NCBI GenBank assembly: GCA_002179805.1
Contig: NAVB01000699.1
Location: 1-26,363 of the forward strand
From: Acanthamoeba lenticulata
Lineage: Eukaryota > Discosea > Longamoebia > Acanthamoebidae
DNA: 26,363 nucleotides
Direction of reading: 5' to 3'
Position numbers and translations under genes: made by a program. Positions 1-10,000 of this stretch are shown here, piece after piece. Each line of letters starts with the position of its first letter. The stretch's first letter is position 1. The notes under the pieces are model-generated. The model was not told the DNA's origin and did no database searches. It was given only the letters and a program-made list of their open reading frames with translations.

Positions 1-2
1 TC

Positions 3-704
3 GTTGTGGATGTGGATTCGCCCCCGACTTCACCAGAGCTTGAACTCATGGCATCTTCTTTACTTCTGCCGCGGCTTGACCATCCCCAGAGCGAAGAGGG
101 CGACTCCAGGCCTCAACCGACTACGAACCCTCTTGTCTACTACTTTTCGACGATGCCGGAGAAAAAAAAGCCCATCTGGGTCGTCTTCTACGACCGCATC
201 CACCATCCTCTCGACGCCTTTCTTCTTCATTTGGCCCCCGTTGAGGATCAAGGCACAAGCGCAGCCAACATCATCTCCTTGACAAGCCTCGATCTGTCTT
301 GGCGCGCATCGAACGACGAGGGCACCCTCGGCGTAGGCGTGGTCCAGTACAAAATCGCATTCGCCTGCCCCAACGACACCTTCCAGCGCTCGGTCCTGCG
401 TGCCAGGCTCACCAACTATGCCTCGAGGCTCGAGATCGACCTGGGGGTGATGTCCATCGTGAGCGCGTCCAATCAGCGCTCAGAGGCCTTTTATGAAAAG
501 CTCGAGAAGCTGTGCCCCAGCAGCGCGCACCAGCGGCTCATCCACAACTTCAAGAGGCACCCGCGGAAGAAGCGCCATTTCCTCAACGGCAAGGGTCGCA
601 GCTCGGTTGCAAAGCAGGCAAGCCGCCGCGGCCATCGGTTTGTCGTGGAGGAGTTTGTCTGGGCAATTGATCTTGGTCATTCCCACGACCCGTCCAAGGA
701 TTGA
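3..704 (+). CDS. Partial hypothetical protein, open at the left edge
   Basis: An uninterrupted reading frame runs from the window edge to a TGA ending at 704. It is the longest frame in this stretch and has the GC-rich third positions of the neighbouring exons. The first in-frame ATG is at 48, but the frame is open upstream, so this is probably the 3' end of a larger gene or a last exon. The product has a middle part with mixed hydrophobic and charged residues (for example PIWVVFYDRIHHPLDAFLLH) and a basic C-terminal stretch (FKRHPRKKRHFLNGKGR) that could bind nucleic acid or act as a localisation signal. I recognise no family. An intron inside it cannot be excluded. Confidence 0.45.
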   Translation, partial: VVDVDSPPTSPELELMASSLLLPRLDHPQSEEGDSRPQPTTNPLVYYFSTMPEKKKPIWVVFYDRIHHPLDAFLLHLAPVEDQGTSAANIISLTSLDLSWRASNDEGTLGVGVVQYKIAFACPNDTFQRSVLRARLTNYASRLEIDLGVMSIVSASNQRSEAFYEKLEKLCPSSAHQRLIHNFKRHPRKKRHFLNGKGRSSVAKQASRRGHRFVVEEFVWAIDLGHSHDPSKD

Positions 705-1329
705 TGGGCTAGTTGGATCAGCTGTACAGAAGTCCTCACCCCTCATCGGGACCTTGTCACTTTTAACAGAAGAATTTCTACATACGCACCTCTTGTGGTC
801 CTCGTGCAGAATGTTCAACTCTGAACATTGGCTTTTCCACCAAAATGAACATCTGCCCAACTTGAAGTTCCTGCACAGCTTTTCTTTACATCTCAAGAGC
901 CCAAGAAGAGTGAGGCAACTTGCCGTGGCAAACCACCGAAGCGGAGAACTTGATGGAGAGGACTCCTTTCGCACCCTGAAGAGCGATGGGCTTGTCATCT
1001 TTGTAGCGCATCAAATAGCGCCCTAACCACTCAGCCGTAGCTACCTCGTAAGACCTTCTCTTCACAATGGCAATCTTGCTCTTTTTGGCTGTGCCTTCGC
1101 ACATAATGAAGGTTCGCGCTATGCAGGAGGTGCCCCAATTGCTGGCGTCGCTACCTCGCAGGCACCGTGTTTGCGTGGGCCGTCCGTACGACCACACATC
1201 GCGCCAGACTGACTGACGCGCAAACGTTCATGTACAGCCGGGTCCTGCCCGCGATCGTTCACGACGGAGGAGACCGAGGCTCGCCCAGAGAGTAGCGTTG
1301 TGCAAGAAGGTGATGTGAAGACATGTTTT
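705..1329. other. Stretch without an assigned gene, between the left-edge ORF and the BTB gene
   Basis: About 625 bp lie between the stop of the left-edge ORF and the stop of the BTB gene on the opposite strand. They hold the shared 3' flanks and possibly a small minus-strand exon (886-1197, listed separately). No convincing poly(A) signal, tRNA or repeat was seen. Confidence 0.4.
886..1197 (-). CDS. Possible small minus-strand exon, hypothetical
   Basis: A 103-codon minus frame whose middle part looks protein-like: it is rich in Lys, Arg, Tyr and Val and contains RRSYEVATAEWLGRYLMRY and a Lys-rich stretch before it. A plausible 5' splice site (CAGG|GTGCGA) falls after the codons for KPIALQ near 965, so the coding part may end there and the rest be intron. 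No family is recognised and no start is convincing. Overlapping plus-strand frames of similar length exist, so this may be a chance frame. Confidence 0.22.
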   Translation of the reverse strand: MWSYGRPTQTRCLRGSDASNWGTSCIARTFIMCEGTAKKSKIAIVKRRSYEVATAEWLGRYLMRYKDDKPIALQGAKGVLSIKFSASVVCHGKLPHSSWALEM

Positions 1330-3656
1330 TTACGGCTGGGGCAAGTGAATGACCGCGCTCAGGGCCAGGCTGCCCTGGCGTGGCGCGACAAAGTGGCACC
1401 GCTTGGCCAGGAGGTCCTCCCACGAGAAAGGCCGCAGAAAGTCCTTCCAGCCCCAGGCCGTGTTCAGGTTCACGTAGTGGTCCGTCGTGCGGACCGACTG
1501 CGCCTCGCGCGTCACGGGATTGCGGACGGTGATGTGCGATTGGACGGGCAGGAAGCACGGCAACTGGCCGCCGCCACCACCGTCGACATCGGCACACACG
1601 AGCGGTCCAGCATTGGCAAAGACGTAGAGCCCAACTGAGGAGCCCTCTCGGTCCGTGGCCTTTTCCCTGCACAGCTGCAGAGCACTGATTCACCAACAAT
1701 TAGTAAACAAAAAAAGAAATTATTAAAAATTAAAATTTATATATAATAATGATAATGAATTAATTAAATTAATAAAAATAAAAAATAAATAAATGGAAGA
1801 AGTACAAGTAATAGCCTTTGTGCTGGTAAGATGGCGAGTCGATCTGCTTGACGCCCTTGGCGGCCAGCTCGCCCACATCGAGCTCCCACTCGATTCTGAG
1901 GCTGCGCGCGGGCTGCAGAGGCTCCGGCCGCGGGACAAATCGTGCACCATCCTCGGTCCTGCGTGGCCCGCAAGTGGAGAATGGTGAGAACGATGACCCA
2001 ATCAAACAACATCGCAGCGCCGATGGTCAGTCATCACGTACGAGAGGATAAAGGACTTGCGGGTGGCCGGAAACGCTTGCCACATCATCGCTTCCATATA
2101 GAGTGCCTGCCAGACAAAGTATATATCAAAATAAATATAAGTAAATAAATAAATGTCACGAAAAACCGGCGCACCTGAAACCAATCGAATGGCATGAGCC
2201 ACGTGCAGCGGCGCACGACATCGGCCAAGTAATTGACGTCCATCGCCGACCACCTGATCAGCGGCGCCAGCTCTGGAATGTATCGTTGCCGCCCTGCATT
2301 TTTTTAATTTTTTTTGTTAATTGTTGGAATAAAAGAAATGGAATGAAAAGGAGGGCCAGACGATTACCGTCCCAGTCCACGGAGAGCCACTTCTCCAAGA
2401 GGGCAAAGGTCGTGTTCTCTGATGTGACTCGCGTGTTGGGGCTGCCCAGAAGCAGACGCATGGCCTTGTGTGGGCGCACGTGAGAAATGTGAAATAAATA
2501 AGTAAATAAAAGAATAAAAGAATAAATAAAAGAAGAAAAAGGAAGAAGAAAATGGCATCGTGTACGTGTGGCCCGACGAGGTTCCAGGCGTCAAGTGTCC
2601 ACCAGTCGTCGAGATGGGCAAAGGCGGCCTCGAGCAGGTCGCGTCCACGCGCCACCACGGGACCGAACGCCCTGCGCGAGAAAGACGGAGGAGAAGAAGA
2701 AGAAGGGATCAGCCCACGCGTCACCGATGCGCGCGCGAGCGAGATCGAGAGGTGCGGGTACGGGTTCTCGGGCAGGAGGCTCTGAAGGTCGAGCAGCACC
2801 TCGCACTGCAGCGGGGTGAGCTCGCACGCGCGGATGGCCTGCGAGGCGGCCTCGAGCGCCATCGGGACGTCGTACTGGAGAGGCGATAAGTTGGTCATCA
2901 TCAGCTGACCATGAAGAAGAGGAAGAAGAAGGAAGAGGAAGAAGGAAGAACCTTGTCCGAGAGCAGGAGGACCTTGAGGAGGTGATCAAAGTCAAGCGAC
3001 CGGAAGCTGCCGCGGTAGAGGAAGCCCAGGACATCGAGCAGTGCGTCCTTTTCTTCCTCATGAACCGATAACCAAACCTGTTGCAGAATAATTTGTTATT
3101 ATTTTAAGTGTTTTTTTAATATATATATTATTGCGCTTTATTTTGATAAAAAAATAAATAATAAAAATCATTTATTTGCAAATTTTGGGAGAGACGAACG
3201 AACCTCCTTCTGGCTGGTTTCGATCATGCCGGCCGAGAAGAGGGACAAGAAGAAGCGGCTCCGCCCGGCCAGCAGCAAACTGTTGACGTGAATGCGCAGC
3301 ACGGCCGCGTCATTCTCGTGCTGCTGCTGTTGATGTTGGGTGTCGGCCTGGTGATGCTCTTCCTTCAAGTCGTTAGTGCCGATGTCGTTGTCGTCATCAT
3401 CGTCGTCTTGGGGGGCAGTGGGTCCGGAAGACTTGGCGGCCTTTCCGGACGGATGCAAGGTGGAGCGAGGCGCGAGCGGGTGGTGAAGTACTGTTGTCGC
3501 CGTCGAAGGCGGCGGGGGCAGGTCGGGCAGGAGCCGCACGCAGAGGAGGCGGTCCGCAAAAGCCGGATTGTCAAAGGCGAACGCAAAGCTCGCCTCCGCG
3601 TCCGGAGACGACCAGGCGCGAGCAGAGGAAGGACAAGCGAGGCGGAAGTGGGCCAT
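1330..3656 (-). CDS. BTB/POZ-BACK domain protein, POB1/LRB-like
   Basis: Eight exons on the minus strand, in transcript order: 3656-3204, 3077-2952, 2874-2566, 2464-2368, 2293-2175, 2106-2042, 1958-1806, 1684-1330. They add up to 558 codons plus stop, about the size of the plant POB1/LRB proteins. A variable N-terminal region with a D-rich and a Q/H-rich tract is followed by a BTB domain (VLRIHVNSLLLAGRSRFF; then VLGFLYRG and LLKVLLLSDK in exon 2). A BACK region follows (exons 3-4; SENTTFALLEKWLSVDW). The C-terminal domain (exons 5-8; RIEWELDVGEL, TAWGWKDFLRPFSWEDLL, ending SAVIHL) matches the layout of the domain after BACK in plant POB1/LRB. BTB-BACK proteins of this type serve as substrate adaptors for Cullin-3 ubiquitin ligases; that role here is inference. 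Codons near 2720-2660 read through a Ser-rich insert that could instead be an intron, but removing it would break the frame. Confidence 0.85.
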
Positions 3657-4032
3657 GATGTTGACAACAGTGGAGTGGTCTTACTACTGGTGCTGTTCGT
3701 GAGGTCAAGTAGTCGAAGAAGAAGAAGCAGAGGAGAGAGCAGACCAGTTGAAGAGAGCCAAAGGAGGAGGAGGTGCAAACGACGAGTGCGGAGAAGAAAG
3801 AAAGAAGGAGGCCAGGCCGGGGCGCCGCGGCGAGGTCCAGACCCAACCGTCACCCGAGATCTCTCTCGCCCCAGGCGTTTGCCCTTCGCCACCTGTCCCC
3901 CGACCAGAGAGAGGCGTTGACACGGCCCCTGACTCCGAAATCCACCACCAACCCTGATCATCATGGCGTGACATCTGCCAATTGGGCGATGAGGTGTAAA
4001 GGCGTGATTTTTATACAACCGGCAGGTTGGGC
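3657..4032. promoter_or_regulatory. Intergenic stretch upstream of the BTB gene
   Basis: These 376 bp separate the start of the BTB gene from the stop of the DUF599 gene, both on the minus strand, so they must hold the BTB promoter and the DUF599 3' end. The part next to the BTB start (about 3710-3820) is strongly purine-rich on the plus strand (GAAGAAGAAGAAGCAGAGG), that is pyrimidine-rich on the coding strand. No TATA box is evident. Confidence 0.35.
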
Positions 4033-5277
4033 TCACAGGACAAAGTCCAGGAGAAAGCTGACCACCACCATGATGGTGGAGGTGGCCATGAACCAAATCG
4101 GGCCCGCCACCTGCCGCCCTTGCCCTGTGAGCAAGGACAACCAGAGCAGAGCAGAGCAGAGCAGAGCAGAGCAGAGCAGAGAAGCCCTTGGGCCGTACCC
4201 AGAAGGCGAGTGGCGCCGCAAAGTAGAAACAGCGGAGGCCCAGCGTGAAGAAGACGGTGGAGGCCCGGAGCATCCGCTTGGCCGACCGCACCAAGTGGCT
4301 TCGCTTCAGCTCTTGCTTCCTGCGCTCCCAGTAATTATATTGGCTCAGCTTAGGACCTCGGCAGGAGAACACGGCACGTACGAGGGAATGGCCGGTGGCG
4401 CCGGGCCGGCCGGCGCTGCGCTGGCTTGACCGCCCTCGTCCTCATCATCGTCGTCGCCATCGCTGCCGTCGCTGGTCCCGCCATGGTCGCCAGTCCCGGG
4501 GCTGGCCTTGACGGCCTTTTTTCGTCGACGCCGCCGCTTGAGGGTGTGAAGCTGGTGGCTGATGCCGCGCTCGGGCCAGCCCTCGGCGGGCCGGGCGACG
4601 GAGACCAGGTAGGACACGTGGGACACGTAGCGGATGCTGAGCGTGAGGAAGAAGAACCCGAGGAAGAAGGCGCTCGCGACGATCATCAACTTGATCCTGC
4701 TCCCACCCATTCAACCACCACCATCACCATGTCCGCGTCATCCTCTTGTTTCTTGAATTGCGACCAAACGTCTTCTTCTTCAACAAACCGCGAGAAGTCG
4801 GAGAGCTGGTAGGAGGTGCCGACAGCGAAGCCCACGCCCTGGAAGCCTATCGTGATGGCGGTCGTGGCCAGGAAGCTGTAGGAGACAGGTGGTGATGTCA
4901 GTGCATCTGTCTACAAGGCCCCTGCAGCAGTCTTGTGCTTTGGTACCTGGATGTCATGAGGCTGTTGCGAAAGGTCTGCACGGCGTCGATGGGTGGCCGC
5001 TCGGCCGTCACCAGGAAGCGCTCAACCCACACGTCCCTGGCCAAAACAGCATTGCATAAAAGAATATGTTTGATTTTTAAAAATAAAAAAAGTCCAAAAA
5101 AATGGCAAAAGGATGAGAGCGGCTGTACCTGTAGTAGAGATTCTTGCCCATGGCAAAGTGCTTTGGCAAGATGTAGGACCCGCCTATGAGGAGAAAGTGG
5201 TAAATGGCAACCAGCGTGAAGGAGAAGATCATGGCCCCGATCTCCAGGCCGTCGCATTCGGCATCTATCCAGTACAT
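4033..5277 (-). CDS. DUF599 family membrane protein
   Basis: Six exons, in transcript order: 5277-5129, 5036-4947, 4875-4789, 4696-4382, 4343-4199, 4110-4033, giving 287 codons plus stop. The protein begins MYWIDAECDGLEIGAMI and has four hydrophobic segments: IFSFTLVAIYHFLLIG (exon 1), SFLATTAITIGFQGVGFAVG (exons 2-3), LMIVASAFFLGFFFLTL (exon 4) and two near the end (FFTLGLRCFYFAAPLAFW and STIMVVVSFLLDFVL). Family hallmarks are the QTFRNSLMTS motif after the first soluble loop, LSIRYVSHVSYLV, and the C-terminal FTLGLRCFYFAAPL. DUF599 proteins are small membrane proteins of unknown function found in plants and bacteria. The fourth exon ends in a basic then acidic low-complexity linker (RRRRRKK; DGDDDDEDEGG) that is probably cytosolic. 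The intron 4344-4381 is only 38 nt if this model is right. The intron 4111-4198 carries a pentanucleotide repeat. Confidence 0.85.
4142..4182. repeat. Pentanucleotide microsatellite inside a DUF599 intron
   Basis: About eight tandem copies of AGAGC (read on the plus strand as GCAGAGCAGA) occupy the centre of the intron 4111-4198 of the DUF599 gene. The unit is not a multiple of three, which is tolerated because it is intronic. The splice sites lie just outside the array. Confidence 0.85.
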
Positions 5278-5703
5278 TTGGGGTCGATTTCTGGTTTTCA
5301 ATCCGTGTGTGTGCGCTCGAAGCAGGTTCGGACGCCAAGGAAGGGCTGAAGAGGAGAACTCGCTCCATCTGCGCGCGAAACTGCGGGGCACCTTTGGTCG
5401 GCCTATTTCGTTCGCAAATGGGGTAATACCGCCCCCCGCGGCCCACAGGCGGATGAGCCCACAGGCGGATTCACGGCGCCGTCGGCGTGGTCAAGCCGGG
5501 GAACTGTCCACGTCCGTCGCCACAAGGTCCTGCTCTCACAACGAGCGCAGTATGGCCTTGGCTTCGACCAGCACGCGCACGATTGCCGTTGACCTGAATT
5601 GGTGCCAAACTAGTACTCGAACTCGAGAATCGTGAACTTAGGGAATGCCCTGATGCTGGCCAGTGACTATAAAACTTGATGTATTTTAATTGTAAAGTTC
5701 AAG
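5278..5703. promoter_or_regulatory. Intergenic region: DUF599 promoter and SDR 3' flank
   Basis: These 426 bp lie between the DUF599 start and the SDR stop, both on the minus strand. Open frames exist on the plus strand, but none has recognisable content. The stretch nearest the SDR stop (5650-5700) is AT-rich, as expected of a 3' flank. No clear TATA box or AATAAA was found. Confidence 0.35.
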
Positions 5704-6690
5704 TCAGAGGCTGAACTTGTCAAAATGCTCAGCAGCAATGTCGGTTGCTTTAGAAGTGGAGGTCGACAAGGTGCGCCACTTATCGAGCTCGGTCTTGATT
5801 TGCACCAACTTGTTGTCCACCAGCAGCACAGCTTCGCCACCCAGAGGGAGCTTCAGCGGCGGCTCGGCCTCCAGGCTCACCTTGTACATGGCCTCCGCGG
5901 CCAGCTTAGGGTCTCCCGCTTGAACGATCTGGGCCTTGATCTCTTCGGACGCCATCGCGCCGCGAACAGCCGCCGCAGGCGAGTTGTCGTAGGCAGGATG
6001 GGGCTCGGTGACCACCATCGACCGGCCGGCCCAGTCCGTGTTGAACCCGCCGGGCTGGATGATGGTGACCTTGATGTTCCACTCTGGCTTGACCTCCTTG
6101 GAGATCGCCTCCGAGAAGCCTTCGACTGCAAACTTGGTGGCGTGGTAAATGCTCAGACCGGGGGTAGTCCCGAAGCCGCCGACCGAGCTGATCTGCAGCA
6201 GACGGCCACCCTTCGGCTGGTTGACCTCTCTGAAGACCTGGAGGGCCGCACGGCTCACCCTCATCAAGCCCCAGAGGTTGACTTCGAGCTGGGCCCGGAT
6301 CTGGTCGTCGCTGATGGACTCAAACTCGCCCAGCACGCCATAGCCGGCGTTGTTGACCACGACGTCGACCCTTCCAAAGTGGCTAACAGCTTGCTTGAAG
6401 GCGGCGTCGACTTCCTGTTGCTTGGTGACGTCTAGCCGGACGCGAAGCAACTGAGCCTCTCCGCCAGTGGCCAACGGGAGCAAGTCTTGAAGAGCTTCCA
6501 CGTTGCGTGCCGTTGCGACAAGGCGTTCACCATGGCGAAGAACGGACTCGGCAAGGCACCGTCCCAGACCAGTCGAGCAGCCAGTAACTGCCAGATCAGA
6601 GGTGTTGTCAGCCTTGTTGTGAGACAAAAGAAGTTGGATCAGAGGTTACGTACTGAGCCAGACACGGGCAGTAGAGTTGGAGGTGGACAT
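5704..6690 (-). CDS. Short-chain dehydrogenase/reductase (classical SDR)
   Basis: Two exons: 6690-6654 and 6587-5704, giving 306 codons plus stop. The 66-nt intron (6588-6653, GTACGT...GGCAG) splits an Ile codon just before the cofactor motif. Using it gives the N-terminus MSTSNSTARVWLITGCSTG, a perfect SDR opening, whereas the unspliced frame gives a poorer start. The Rossmann fold shows TGCSTGLG (residues 14-21, NAD(P) binding), NNAG (91-94), the catalytic Ser near 147 (ISSVGG) and YHATK (Tyr160, Lys164), then IQPGGFNT. This is the layout of the classical SDRs that include 17-beta-hydroxysteroid, retinol and related bacterial oxidoreductases. It probably oxidises or reduces a small lipid or alcohol with NAD(P)H; the substrate cannot be read from sequence. 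No signal peptide or membrane anchor is seen, so it is likely cytosolic. Confidence 0.95.
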
Positions 6691-6739
6691 GTTGAAGTGT
6701 ATTGGAAAGTGTTGTTGATGATCAGCCCTGAGCTCAGCT

Positions 6740-6750
6740 CACTTATTTAA
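6740..6750 (-). promoter_or_regulatory. TATA-like box of the SDR gene
   Basis: On the minus strand the sequence CTTAAATAAG lies about 50 nt upstream of the SDR start codon, in otherwise balanced sequence. A TATA-like element this close implies a short 5' leader. Assignment is by motif and position only. Confidence 0.4.
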
Positions 6751-6986
6751 GCGGCCACCAGGAGGAAAGAGCAATTTGTGATTGGCTCGCGTTTCGTCCG
6801 AGCGCTGCTTTTCTTTGACGTTCTTTCATTTGGTATTGGATGTCCTGTCGACAGGCCTTTTTCGCCCAATCCAAAGCTATGTGCTCCTTTTTAGCCTCTT
6901 GACCCAAGAGGCGCCCCTTGACAGCAGAACATGCTTGGCCAGCACCCGTTTCGCTTTTATGCAAGAGAAATAAAAAAATTGATTAC

Positions 6987-6992
6987 TTTATT
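6987..6992 (-). terminator. Poly(A) signal AATAAA of the H+-ATPase gene
   Basis: AATAAA on the minus strand, about 32 nt after the H+-ATPase stop codon and within a short AT-rich patch. Canonical hexamer and good spacing. Confidence 0.5.
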
Positions 6993-7023
6993 GTTTTTTG
7001 TTTTTGGCACAATTTCGGAGGGA

Positions 7024-10000
7024 TCAGCGCTGGTGGGCGGGCTTCTTCTGCGCGCCATCTTGCGGGGCGGCGCCATCGCCGTCGGCCTCGCTGCTCGACG
7101 AGGCCTCCTCCGACGCGTCGGCGGACTTGTCCGACTTCTTTCCGTGGCGGTGGAACCGGCGCTTCATCTTGGCCGCGAGGCTGTGGGGCAGGTGCGCGAT
7201 CTCCTCGCGCGTGACCACCGACTCCTCGTAGCCGTCGACCGTCCGGCTCTTGCCCTCTTCGTCCGACGTGGCCTCTTCGTCGCCGCTGCCCTCGACGGCC
7301 TCGGCCTGGCGGCGGCGGCCGTGGACCAGCTGGAGCGAGATGCTGAAACGGTGGCGGAAGATGTTGACCTCGCCGCGCATGATCGAGCGGACGACGAACT
7401 TGATGAGGTCCATGGGCCAGTACCAGAGGAAGCACCAGATCCAGGCCAGAAGGACCCAGCCCCAGCCGGCGCCGTCCCAGTCAAAGGCGCCGTCGCTCGG
7501 GTAGCCGCCCAGGCCGTAGGCGCCCAGGATCGTGGCGGCCGTCTGGGCGATGATGAAGGCCAGCACGACGCGCAGGCCCGGCCGCTCGCGCCACACCATC
7601 CACGAGAAGCCCTGCGAGCGCGTGACAAAGATCGTGGCCAGGCCGCTCACCGAGACCTGGAGGTAGATCAGGCCGCGCGCCTCGGACGCGCTCAGCGTGC
7701 TCAGCCCGAACCAGTTGGCAAACGTGTCCGTGTACACCGCCAAGTGGAACAGGATGATTGTCGACGCCGTAAGGTACGTGCCCAGCGCTGCACGAAACAA
7801 ATAACAACATAACGATTTAGCAAAATAAGTTGAAAAATAGAAAAAAAAAGTGTAAATATTAAATGAATGGCTCGTACCGATGGCTGTGCCGAAAACTTCC
7901 AACAAATTCCACATTTCTGGCTTTTGACTTGGCTTGACTTTGTCCTTGGCGATGGTCAACATGGAGCCGTCGTTGAAGATGGCGAACATGACCGTCGCGA
8001 TGGTCGGGAAATACCAGTCGTAGGCCAGCGTGAGGATGCCAAACGTAAGCACGATGCGCACGCACACGCTGATGCTGTACATGCAGTAGTTCTGCATAGG
8101 CAATATCAAAAATATGAGCAAAAAAATCTAAAAAAAGAACGAAACAAAAGAGCGAAAGCGACGACGAACCTTCATGCGCTGGAAGATCTTGCGCGAGCCG
8201 ATGATGGCATCGACGATGACGCTGAGACCCTCCTTGGTGAGGACGATGTCCGACGCACCGCGCGCGGCGTCGGTGGCGCCCGACACGGCGATACCGATGT
8301 TGGCCTTCTTGAGGGCCGGCGCGTCGTTGACGCCGTCGCCCGTCATGCCCACGATGTGATTGCCCTTTTGGAGCTTCTCGACGATGGTATACTTGTCCTC
8401 TGGGAACACTTCGGCGAAGCCGTCGGCCTGCCGCACGATCTCGTGGAGGTCGAGGCCGGTTTCCCGCATGGCCTTGTCGGCGTTCTTCATGTACTCGGCC
8501 GGGAACAGGTGGGTGCCCATCCCGAGCAGCCGCGCCGTCTCCTTGGCGATGGTCAAGTGGTCGCCGGTGATCATCTTCACCTGCACGCCCAGGCTCTCGG
8601 CCCGTCGAATCGTCTCCTCCGTGTCGTCCCGCGGCGGGTCAAACATCGGGATAAGGCCTGTCATCGTCCAGCCCTTCTCTGTGGAGGCAAATATGTAAGA
8701 ATTTGAAGCATGCATGGCGATTTGTTTGTCAATTCCAAGCATTTTTGTGTCGAAACGAACCTTGCTTGTCGGCCACGGCGACGCCAAGGGTGCGATAACC
8801 GGCCTTGCCCAGCCGCTCGATGTCGGCCAACACACGCTCGCGGATCTTGGGCCCGTTCTCGGCGAGGCCGAGGATGACCTGCGGGGCGCCCTTGGCCGTG
8901 TGGAAGACCTCGCCCTCGGGGCTCTGCACCTTGGCCACGGTCTTCTTGCCCACCGGGTCGAACGGCCGGAACTGGATCAGCTTGAACTGCTTGAGCAGCT
9001 CGCGCTGCTCGTCGGTGCACGAGGCCACCATGGCTACGTCGATGGCGTCGCCGTTTTCTGGCTTGGAGGCCAGCGCGGCGTCAAACATCACGTCGGCCAC
9101 CTCGCCCACGTAGGCGACCGGGTTCGACACCGACAGCTCGTTTTTGGTCAGCGTTCCCGTCTTGTCCGAGCACAACACCTCCATTCTGAATATATACAAA
9201 AAAATAAGGGAAAAATGTTAACAATTTTGCAAAAATTATTACTAATATCCAAATGAATTAATAAAACACAAACGTACCCGGCGATCTCCTCGACGACGGT
9301 GAGACGCGAGACGATGGCCTTCTTCTTGGCCAGGGCGCTGGCGCCGAGGGCCATGGTCACGGAGAGGATGGTGGGCATGGCAATCGGCAAGCCGCCCACC
9401 ACGAGCACCAACATGTTGTTCAGCGGCGCGCAGGCGGCGTCGACCACGCCCGTGCAGGGCTTGCCGCGAATGGCAAACTGGGTGATGATCTCGGCGACGC
9501 AGCCGGCGATGACGAACAGGATGCAGAAGTAGCCGATGGCCTTGAGGATGATGTGGATGTGGCTCTTCTTCTGGGACTTGTTTACGAGCGCGGCCGCCTT
9601 GCCGAAGAACGTGTTGAGGCCCGTTGCGTGCACCACGGCCATCATTTCGCCCTGCTTGACTGCACATTTGTTCAACTGGTCAGCTCATTTCTGCAATTTA
9701 ATTACTAAATTTAAAATAAAATAAATGTACCAATGGAGCCTGAGTAGACCTCGTCGGCCGGGTATTTGTTGACTGGTAGAGACTCGCCGGTCAGAGACGA
9801 CTGGTCAATCTTGAGCGAGTCGCCGTCATCCAGCAGGTAGCAGTCAGCCGGAACGACGTCGCCAAGTCGCAGCAAGACGACGTCGCCCGGCACGAGGTCT
9901 ACGCTGGGCGTGCCTGCTTGCACCTGGCCATCGCGCACGCACTTGCAGGTCGGGGCCAGCTGCTTCTGGAGCGCCGCAATCGCGTTGCCCGAAGAGTAAT

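Noticed and set aside
1005..1048. Minus-strand GGCTGAGTGGTTAGGGCGC resembles the A box of a tRNA-Ser or tRNA-Leu gene.
   Set aside because: No proper B box (GGTTCGANTCC) follows at the right distance, the nearest match (GGTGCGAAAGG) lacks key bases, and no acceptor stem pairs.
3288..3920. 210-codon plus-strand ORF rich in Arg and Val.
   Set aside because: Antisense to the first exon and upstream region of the BTB gene; no recognisable domain.
5725..6435. 236-codon plus-strand ORF.
   Set aside because: Antisense shadow of the SDR gene.
6931..7812. 293-codon plus-strand ORF.
   Set aside because: It lies antisense to the last exon of the H+-ATPase; its Ala/Arg/Val-rich sequence is a composition shadow of GC-rich third positions.
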